13,864 bases of DNA, taken from Paracoccaceae bacterium (lineage in GTDB: Bacteria; Pseudomonadota; Alphaproteobacteria; Rhodobacterales; Rhodobacteraceae). Shown here one piece after another: positions 7,245 to 12,736 of this stretch; the first letter of the stretch is position 1, and each line of letters begins with the position of its first letter. The position numbers and the translations under genes were made by a program. The DNA is taken from the NCBI GenBank assembly GCA_018222665.1, contig JAAEZW010000018.1, forward strand, positions 1 through 13,864, given 5' to 3'. Below the pieces are notes generated by a model. It was not told the DNA's origin. It worked only from the letters and a program-made list of their open reading frames with translations, and did not search any database.

Positions 7245-8620
7245 TTCGGGCGTTTCAGGGTTGCCATCATTCCTTTTGGGCTCTGCCCGTAAAGTGACCC
7301 TTCCGACGCTGGAAAAAGAGCCTCGAAGTCCTGTGGCATCGTTAGATGTTGTCGTGCGCGTTTTCCTTGAAAAGAAAGGCCAAATTGTTCCAGTCTCTGG
7401 AATGTGATTTCGTTGCATCTTTCAAAATCCTCATGTTCTGGCTTTCGTTGAGTAAGGGGGGGCGCATTTAAGATCAGTTCAAAATTTTCAATCTTTGGCG
7501 GCGCAAATGATTTCCCCCGATCTTGTGCGCAAACATAAATCGTTGGATCGTTTGGCATGTGACCCTGTGCAATATCCCGAAATTCGGAATTTGGAGTGTC
7601 GGCAAAGAAAACATTGTGATGAACCAGATCGGGTCCGCTACATTTCGCATCAAATCCCCAAACATAGGCAGATAGGCTGCGTTCTTCATGTGCGATGTTG
7701 GGAACGGTGTTTTGCACATCATGGCCCAGATGGCCTAATGCAATTGCGCGGGGGTCCCCGTTAAACACGACTGAATCAAAATCGATTGCTTCATCTGTGT
7801 CTAAGATCAGCTTGGTGGCAATTTTTTCCCGTTTTTTGATCGACTTAACGCGGCAGTTATAGGTGAATTCAACCCCACGTTCGATACAGAGTGTTTCGAT
7901 GACGCGTGCGAGTTTGTGCATTCCGCCATTGATCGTCCAGACGCCTTTTGCCTCGGCTTGCCAAATAAGAGAAAGGAGCGCAGGCGCGGTTTGGGGCATA
8001 CCCCCGACATATGTCGCGTATCTTCCAAACAGTTGTTGCAATCGAGTGTCTGAAAACTGTTTTGCAAGACCATGTTCAAGCGTGGACACTGGTCGCATTT
8101 TACCAATGACACTTGGTCGTTTCATGACCGCTAGCATCATTGCAGGCAGATTGGGATTGGCGTTTTGCATGACGGGTTCGTCAAAACAGTCAAACAATAC
8201 TGAAGTGTCAGAATAATATGACCTGAACTCAATAGCGGATTTTTCTCCAAATGCATTTCTGATGTTATCGTGTGATGTTTCGAAATTTGCATCCAGATCC
8301 ACGCAAGTTCCGTCCCGCCACCAATGGCGCGCCAAGATATGTTGTTGTGTTACAGAAATATGATCATGTAAGTTTTCACCTACATCTGAAAAAAGGCGTT
8401 CAAAAACAGGTAGTAACGTAAGAACAGTCGGCCCCAGGTCGATTGCGTTATTTGCACCTGTAAGTGTTCTGATTTTGCCTCCTGGGGTCGGCGCGGCCTC
8501 GATTACCCGTACTTTGTGGCCCAGCGTTGACAGCCTAAGCGCCGCGGCAAGACCACCTATTCCTGCACCGACAACAACAATTTTCTGACTATGTTTTGAT
8601 AAGTTTTGTACATGCGCCAT
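7115..8620 (-). CDS. crtD: Hydroxyneurosporene/methoxyneurosporene desaturase (CrtD)
   Basis: CrtD is the FAD-dependent C3,4-desaturase acting on 1-hydroxyneurosporene before methylation by CrtF. From the ATG at 8618-8620 the product is 501 residues, normal for the family. The FAD-binding Rossmann motif IVVVGAGIGGLAAALRL is at 14-30, followed by PGGKIRT and AIDLGPTVLTLLPVFE. The C-terminal signature is NLFLVGGGVHPGAGIP. It is a paralogue of CrtI; neighbouring crtC and the more diverged middle mark it as crtD. The frame is open upstream to 8671, but those 17 codons run through an operator and a likely -10 region, so the ATG at 8620 is preferred. The ribosome site is weak (GGGAACGAG, about 14 bases upstream). 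A TGT-N12-ACA element (8607-8624) lies over the start codon. crtC follows, overlapping its 3' end. Confidence 0.94.
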   Translation of the reverse strand: MAHVQNLSKHSQKIVVVGAGIGGLAAALRLSTLGHKVRVIEAAPTPGGKIRTLTGANNAIDLGPTVLTLLPVFERLFSDVGENLHDHISVTQQHILARHWWRDGTCVDLDANFETSHDNIRNAFGEKSAIEFRSYYSDTSVLFDCFDEPVMQNANPNLPAMMLAVMKRPSVIGKMRPVSTLEHGLAKQFSDTRLQQLFGRYATYVGGMPQTAPALLSLIWQAEAKGVWTINGGMHKLARVIETLCIERGVEFTYNCRVKSIKKREKIATKLILDTDEAIDFDSVVFNGDPRAIALGHLGHDVQNTVPNIAHEERSLSAYVWGFDAKCSGPDLVHHNVFFADTPNSEFRDIAQGHMPNDPTIYVCAQDRGKSFAPPKIENFELILNAPPLTQRKPEHEDFERCNEITFQRLEQFGLSFQGKRARQHLTMPQDFEALFPASEGSLYGQSPKGMMATLKRPKCTTKLNNLFLVGGGVHPGAGIPMATLCAELAVAEMTRRQIST

Positions 8621-8624
8621 GACA
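8607..8624. promoter_or_regulatory. Possible PpsR/CrtJ-type site over the crtD start codon
   Basis: TGTACATGCGCCATGACA is an exact TGT-N12-ACA match with extra symmetry (CATG in both halves). It covers the crtD ATG (8618-8620). It is partly coding, so chance cannot be excluded: about three random matches are expected in a window this long. Confidence 0.4.
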
Positions 8625-8650
8625 GGATTGTTGACTCGTTCCCATAAATA

Positions 8651-8668
8651 TGTCCAGTATAATTTACA
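8651..8668. promoter_or_regulatory. PpsR/CrtJ-type operator between crtD and crtE
   Basis: TGTCCAGTATAATTTACA is an exact TGT-N12-ACA match in the divergent crtD/crtE spacer. A consensus -10 box (TATAAT) lies inside it, so repressor binding would directly block crtE transcription. A degenerate copy, TGT-N12-TCA, follows at 8673-8690. Confidence 0.8.
8658..8663 (+). promoter_or_regulatory. Probable -10 box of the crtE promoter
   Basis: A perfect TATAAT sits 43 bases before the crtE ATG, predicting a transcription start near 8670 and a leader of about 37 bases. No good -35 is present at 16-18 bases upstream, so an activator or another sigma factor may be needed. On the opposite strand the overlapping TATACT (8656-8661) could serve crtD. 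Confidence 0.55.
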
Positions 8669-8693
8669 CAAGTGTTAAATATATTGGTCACTT

Positions 8694-8700
8694 AGGAGGT
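8694..8700 (+). promoter_or_regulatory. Strong ribosome binding site deciding the crtE start
   Basis: AGGAGGT, nearly the full anti-Shine-Dalgarno match, ends 6 bases before the ATG at 8707. It fixes the crtE start there rather than at the in-frame ATG at 8650, which overlaps the operator. Confidence 0.85.
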
Positions 8701-8706
8701 GCGTGC

Positions 8707-9576
8707 ATGCTGAATGATAGAATTGAAGCTGCAATTCAAAGGCATATATGCAGCGCCTCCGTTCAGGGTCCCGCACCAACAGGTCTGCATAAAGCGATTG
8801 AGTATTCTGTGTTCCCTGGTGGCGCCCGCATTCGCCCTGTTATTTTGACATCTGTCGCCATGGCGTGTGGCGATGATCAACCAACTATGACAGATGCCGC
8901 AGCAGCAGCGCTAGAGTTCATACATTGCGCGAGTTTGGTCCACGATGATTTGCCCTGTTTTGACAATGCATCCATACGTCGGGGTAAGCCGACAGTGCAT
9001 CGACAATTTTTAGAAACAACCGCGGTCCTCGCAGGTGACAGTCTGATCGTTGGCGCGTTTACAACGCTTGCATCGCAGGGTGATATAGACGCGCGTCGTG
9101 CCTGTAACTTGGTTTCGCAATTGGCGAAATACACGGGTTTTCCAAATGGGATTTGTGCCGGCCAGGCCTGGGAGGACGAGGCCACCATTGATCTGAAATC
9201 CTATCACCTGTCAAAAACGGGCGCATTGTTTATTGCCGCCACGCAAATGGGTGCGATCGCCGCTGGACATGATCCAGATCCTTGGCAAGAGCTGGGCGCA
9301 CGTATTGGTCAGGCATTTCAAATCGCGGATGATCTGATGGATGTTGTCGGTGCCGATCAGGATATGGGCAAGCCTGCGGGTCAAGATGTCAAAAATGATC
9401 GGCCAAGCGCGGTCACTGAATATGGGGTCGATGGGGCTAAGCAATTGTTGAACGACATCCTTGGTGGGGCCATTGCCTCAATCCCGTCCTGTCCCGGCGA
9501 AGCAGAGCTTGCAAAAATGGTGCAGTTACAATCAAGCCGCCTCATGTCCGTTGATCGCCAGGCAACGCATTTATGA
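8707..9576 (+). CDS. crtE: Geranylgeranyl diphosphate synthase (CrtE)
   Basis: CrtE extends farnesyl diphosphate (or shorter allylic diphosphates) with isopentenyl diphosphate to the C20 geranylgeranyl diphosphate. That product feeds both carotenoids (via CrtB) and the bacteriochlorophyll tail. The protein is 289 residues of the polyprenyl synthase family. FPGGARIRP (36-44) matches the conserved GGKRxRP region with Ala-Arg in place of Lys-Arg. The first Asp-rich motif is DDLPCFD (80-86) and the second is DDLMD (208-212), both complete. The start at 8707 is fixed by the AGGAGGT ribosome site. crtF begins 3 bases after the stop, so both are translated from one message. Transcription probably starts within the PpsR-type operator just upstream. 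Confidence 0.96.
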   Translation: MLNDRIEAAIQRHICSASVQGPAPTGLHKAIEYSVFPGGARIRPVILTSVAMACGDDQPTMTDAAAAALEFIHCASLVHDDLPCFDNASIRRGKPTVHRQFLETTAVLAGDSLIVGAFTTLASQGDIDARRACNLVSQLAKYTGFPNGICAGQAWEDEATIDLKSYHLSKTGALFIAATQMGAIAAGHDPDPWQELGARIGQAFQIADDLMDVVGADQDMGKPAGQDVKNDRPSAVTEYGVDGAKQLLNDILGGAIASIPSCPGEAELAKMVQLQSSRLMSVDRQATHL

Positions 9577-9579
9577 TCA

Positions 9580-10686
9580 ATGACCAAACAAGAGATATAT
9601 ACAAAACGTCCCATGCGTTTCCGAGATTGGTGTTATCAAAAGAAGAGCCAGTTCTATGCAAATGAATGGGTCCAGGATATCTCTGCGCGTCTCCCGCTAT
9701 TGTCACGCATATCACGAAAAGAAGGCGAGGCCATTTTCCAATTGATGAGCGGATTTGTTGACACGCAAATCTTGCTCGCATTTGTGCGAACGGGTGCGTT
9801 GGATAAGTTACGTGATCGTCCCAAATCCATGACTCAACTAGCGTCGCTCATCGGGATTGATGCCGAGGCTGCGCGGGTTTTGTGTGGTGCTGGGCAGGCG
9901 CTTGGCCTTGTCGTCGTTCGAAAGGATCAGGTCTCAATCGCGCGTCGTGGAATTCTGATCCTGACTTTGCCTGGGATATCCGAACTGATCGATCATCATT
10001 CTGTTTTGTACTCTGATTTACAGGACCCTGTTGCGTTCTTAAGTGGGCAGTCAGAACGACAACTTGCACATTTTTGGCCTTATGTTTTTGGCGCAAAAGA
10101 TGGCTTAAATGCTGCGGATGTTTCACGATACACTGATCTTATGACTAAATCGCAGCGCATGGTTGCACAGGATACGTTGGACGCGATCACCCTGCCCAAA
10201 AATGGCTATTGGTTGGATGTTGGTGGTGGTAGTGGTGCGTTTATTTCCGAACTGCTGCGGCGACAGATTTCTATTCGTGCAACAGTCTTTGATTTGCCTG
10301 GTTCAAATAATGGTTCAGGAGCGCATAACTTTATTCCGGGGTCATTTTTTGATGATGATTTGCCAAGTGGTTTTGATGTCATTTCACTGATCCGTGTCCT
10401 CTATGACCATTCCGACGACTCGATCACCAAACTGTTAACTAAGGTTTACAACGCGCTGCCTGAAAATGGCAGATTGATTGTTTCGGAACCTATGTTAGGG
10501 CAAAACTCTCCAAATCGTTGGGGCGATACGTATTTTGCGATTTACACTATGGCGATGAATACGGGTAAGACCCGATCAGCCATAGAAATAACTGAAATTA
10601 TGAAGAAAATTGGATTTTCTAACCCAAAAATCCATCGGTCAAAGCGCCCGTACGTGACGCAAGTGATCGAGTGTTGGAAAAAATGA
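9580..10686 (+). CDS. crtF: Demethylspheroidene O-methyltransferase (CrtF)
   Basis: CrtF transfers a methyl group from S-adenosylmethionine to the C1 hydroxyl of demethylspheroidene (hydroxyneurosporene-type intermediates), giving spheroidene. The protein is 368 residues. Its first half is the dimerisation/winged-helix part typical of this methyltransferase class (around 45-130). The SAM-binding loop LDVGGGSG is at 212-219, followed by FDLPG and, further on, GRLIVSEPML. The ATG at 9580 lies 3 bases after the crtE stop; another ATG overlapping that stop (9573) is in a different frame. No clear Shine-Dalgarno is visible, so translation is probably coupled to crtE. A 98-base control region for bchC follows. 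In Rhodobacter this junction lets crtEF transcripts read through into bchCXYZ. Confidence 0.95.
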   Translation: MTKQEIYTKRPMRFRDWCYQKKSQFYANEWVQDISARLPLLSRISRKEGEAIFQLMSGFVDTQILLAFVRTGALDKLRDRPKSMTQLASLIGIDAEAARVLCGAGQALGLVVVRKDQVSIARRGILILTLPGISELIDHHSVLYSDLQDPVAFLSGQSERQLAHFWPYVFGAKDGLNAADVSRYTDLMTKSQRMVAQDTLDAITLPKNGYWLDVGGGSGAFISELLRRQISIRATVFDLPGSNNGSGAHNFIPGSFFDDDLPSGFDVISLIRVLYDHSDDSITKLLTKVYNALPENGRLIVSEPMLGQNSPNRWGDTYFAIYTMAMNTGKTRSAIEITEIMKKIGFSNPKIHRSKRPYVTQVIECWKK

Positions 10687-10696
10687 CACTGACATA

Positions 10697-10714
10697 TGTC
10701 TAAAAAAATTGACA
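10697..10714. promoter_or_regulatory. PpsR/CrtJ-type operator 1 of bchC
   Basis: TGTCTAAAAAAATTGACA is an exact TGT-N12-ACA match ending with the -35 hexamer TTGACA. Binding here would mask the -35 element. Confidence 0.85.
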
Positions 10715-10722
10715 GTTTGTTC

Positions 10723-10740
10723 TGTCAAGTTAATATAACA
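10723..10740. promoter_or_regulatory. PpsR/CrtJ-type operator 2 of bchC
   Basis: TGTCAAGTTAATATAACA is an exact TGT-N12-ACA match covering the -10 element. It starts 8 bases after operator 1, the spacing known to favour cooperative CrtJ binding. Confidence 0.85.
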
Positions 10741-10784
10741 CTTAGAGTCACCCGAAAACCGACCAACGGGAACGAGGAATCATT

Positions 10785-11726
10785 ATGCACGCGTCAGCTG
10801 TTCTTATCGAAGGTGCCAAAAAACTATCATTGGCTGAGATAGGATTAAAAGATCCAGAGGCTGGTGATGTTGTGGTGCGCGTTCAGCATTCTGGTATCTC
10901 AACGGGTACTGAGAAATTGCTTTGGTCTGGTGCGATGCCACCGTTTCCTGGTTTGGCCTATCCTTTGGTACCAGGCTATGAAGCCGTTGGTGAAGTGGTT
11001 GATGCGACAGCGGGCACAGGCCACAAGGTTGGCGATTTTGTTTTTGTTCCGGGTTCCAGCGGATTTCGAGAAGCCAAAGGCTTATTCGGGGGCAGCGCCA
11101 GTTACTTGGTCACTCCCGCAGATCGCGTCCGCACAATAGACCCAGCATTGGGGGATAGTGGAACATTGTTCGCCTTGGCGGCGACTGCGCGACATGCGTT
11201 GGCAGGATTTTATGCGCGTTTGCCCGAATTAATCATAGGTCACGGTGTGCTGGGACGGTTGCTGGCGCGTTTAACGGTTGTCGCAGGTGGAAAGCCCCCC
11301 ACTGTATGGGAAGTTGATAGAAATCGGATGCCGGGCGCACAAGGGTATCAAGTGATCCACCCTGATCAAGATACCAAGAGAGATTATCAATCGATTTACG
11401 ATGCATCGGGCTGCACTGATTTACTTGATCAATGGATTCAACGCTGTGGTCGCGGTGCTGAAATCGTGTTGGCTGGATTTTATTCAGAGCGCATCAATTT
11501 TGCGTTCCCCCATGCGTTTATGCGCGAAATGAAATTCCGCATCGCGGCGGAGTGGAGCGCGGATGACATGACAGCGATCAATGCGCTGATTGATGAAGGC
11601 ATCTTGTCTTTGGATGGTTTGGTGACCCATCGCGCGAAAGCGGCGGATGCCAAGCGGGCGTACGTTCAGGCGTTTGAAGACCCCACTTGTTACAAAATGG
11701 TCCTTGATTGGGAGGCATTAAATTGA
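10785..11726 (+). CDS. bchC: Bacteriochlorophyllide a dehydrogenase (BchC)
   Basis: BchC oxidises the C3 1-hydroxyethyl group of 3-hydroxyethyl bacteriochlorophyllide a to the acetyl group, one of the last steps before bacteriochlorophyllide a. The protein is 313 residues of the medium-chain dehydrogenase/reductase superfamily. The N-terminal GroES-like half includes SGISTGTEKLLWSG (36-49) and PGYEAVGEVV (63-72). The nucleotide site GHGVLGRL is at 152-159. YDASGCTDLLD and RGAEIVLAGFYSE follow the family pattern. It is shorter than zinc alcohol dehydrogenases and I see no structural-zinc Cys cluster, as expected for BchC. The ATG at 10785 has an AGGA ribosome site 6 bases upstream. Its TGA stop (11724-11726) overlaps the TTG start of bchX, and the bchX ribosome site lies within its last codons. 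Confidence 0.95.
   Translation: MHASAVLIEGAKKLSLAEIGLKDPEAGDVVVRVQHSGISTGTEKLLWSGAMPPFPGLAYPLVPGYEAVGEVVDATAGTGHKVGDFVFVPGSSGFREAKGLFGGSASYLVTPADRVRTIDPALGDSGTLFALAATARHALAGFYARLPELIIGHGVLGRLLARLTVVAGGKPPTVWEVDRNRMPGAQGYQVIHPDQDTKRDYQSIYDASGCTDLLDQWIQRCGRGAEIVLAGFYSERINFAFPHAFMREMKFRIAAEWSADDMTAINALIDEGILSLDGLVTHRAKAADAKRAYVQAFEDPTCYKMVLDWEALN
11710..11715 (+). promoter_or_regulatory. Ribosome binding site deciding the bchX TTG start
   Basis: GGGAGG inside the last bchC codons lies 7 bases before TTG at 11723. It favours that TTG over the in-frame TTG at 11708, which would overlap the ribosome site itself. Confidence 0.75.
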
Positions 11727-12736
11727 AAGACGAAGTTCCAAACCTAAAGGATTATTCCGCAAGGCTGCGTGATGAAGCCAGCATGGATTTGGCTGATATT
11801 CAGGCAGAACAAACAAGTGGCGAACCCACCAAAAAAACCCAAATCATTGCGATTTATGGCAAAGGTGGCATTGGGAAATCATTCACGCTTGCCAATCTAT
11901 CCCATATGATGGCGGAAATGGGTAAGCGCGTTTTGTTGATCGGCTGCGACCCTAAATCAGATACCACATCATTGTTGTTTGGCGGCAAGGCCTGTCCAAC
12001 AATTATTGAAACCTCCACGCGCAAAAAGCTTGCTGGTGAAGAGGTTAAAATTGGCGATGTCTGCTTTAAGCGCGGCGGTGTTTTCGCCATGGAGCTTGGC
12101 GGTCCCGAGGTTGGTCGTGGCTGTGGTGGTCGCGGTATCATCCACGGGTTTGAACTGCTTGAAAAGCTTGGCTTCCATGATTGGGACTTCGATTATGTTC
12201 TGCTCGATTTCCTAGGTGATGTTGTTTGTGGCGGCTTTGGTTTGCCCATCGCTCGTGACATGGCGCAAAAGGTGATTTTGGTCGGTTCAAACGATTTGCA
12301 GTCGCTTTACGTGGCAAACAACGTTTGTTCCGCTGTAGAATATTTCCGCAAACTGGGTGGTAATGTTGGCGTGGCTGGCTTGGTCATCAACAAAGATGAC
12401 GGAACGGGCGAGGCAGCAGCCTTTGCCAAAGCAGCTGATATTCCGGTTCTGGCCTCAATCCCACAGGATGATGATCTGCGCAAAAAATCTGCAAACTATC
12501 AGATTGTTGGCACTGCCGCTGGCCCATGGGGTGATTTGTTTGGCGCTCTTGCAGAAGAGGTCGCTGGCGCACCTCCCATTCGCCCAAAACCATTGGATCA
12601 AGATGGTTTGCTGAACCTCTTTGATAGCAAGGACACAGGCGGTGACTTCGTGTTGGTTCCTGCAACTGATACGGACATGCGCGGCAAACATGCCAAGCCG
12701 CAAAAGTCCCTAGAAGTCATCTACGACGAGGTCTAA
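11723..12736 (+). CDS. bchX: Chlorophyllide a reductase iron protein (BchX)
   Basis: BchX is the NifH-like ATP-driven electron donor of chlorophyllide a oxidoreductase. It passes electrons to BchY/BchZ, which reduce the C7-C8 double bond of ring B. The protein is 337 residues; related BchX proteins are about 330-340. After a charged N-terminal extension comes the P-loop GKGGIGKS (46-53), then GCDPKSDTT. The two cysteines expected to hold the subunit-bridging [4Fe-4S] cluster are C134 (in GRGCGGRG) and C169 (in DVVCGGFG). The DFLGDVVCGGF signature separates BchX from BchL and NifH. No ATG fits the start; the TTG at 11723 has a good GGGAGG ribosome site and overlaps the bchC stop as TTGA. bchY starts at the very next base after the TAA stop, so coupling is likely. 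Confidence 0.94.
   Translation: MKDEVPNLKDYSARLRDEASMDLADIQAEQTSGEPTKKTQIIAIYGKGGIGKSFTLANLSHMMAEMGKRVLLIGCDPKSDTTSLLFGGKACPTIIETSTRKKLAGEEVKIGDVCFKRGGVFAMELGGPEVGRGCGGRGIIHGFELLEKLGFHDWDFDYVLLDFLGDVVCGGFGLPIARDMAQKVILVGSNDLQSLYVANNVCSAVEYFRKLGGNVGVAGLVINKDDGTGEAAAFAKAADIPVLASIPQDDDLRKKSANYQIVGTAAGPWGDLFGALAEEVAGAPPIRPKPLDQDGLLNLFDSKDTGGDFVLVPATDTDMRGKHAKPQKSLEVIYDEV

Larger units (their letters stand above)
10687..10784 (+). promoter_or_regulatory. bchC promoter region
   Basis: This 98-base spacer between crtF and bchC holds a recognisable sigma-70 promoter: -35 TTGACA (10709-10714, perfect) and -10 TAATAT (10731-10736) 16 bases apart (or AATATA at 17). Two PpsR/CrtJ-type palindromes overlap it, one over the -35 and one over the -10, separated by 8 bases, as described for the R. 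capsulatus bchC promoter. AGGA at 10775-10778 is the ribosome site of bchC. I see no intrinsic terminator for crtF, so readthrough is expected. Confidence 0.85.

Noticed and set aside
7245..7418. Longest open-frame extension of crtC up to 7418
   Set aside because: It lies wholly inside crtD on the same strand in another frame, is low-complexity Arg/Gly/Ser-rich toward its end, and has no resemblance to CrtC N-termini I know.
7863..8216. A 117-codon + strand frame inside crtD
   Set aside because: It is a shadow of crtD with no family resemblance.
8650..8706. Alternative upstream ATG for crtE at 8650
   Set aside because: It overlaps the operator and -10 box, and AGGAGGT clearly serves the ATG at 8707.
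10691..10708. GACATATGTC palindrome plus A-rich run as an intrinsic terminator of crtF
   Set aside because: The stem is short and AT-rich, and the tract is A rather than T on the + strand. It is better explained as part of the bchC operator region.
10709..10728. The TTGACAG/CTGTCAA repeat as an FnrL site
   Set aside because: FnrL sites have TTGAT-N4-ATCAA or close variants. Here the spacing between the TTGA and TCAA arms is too wide.
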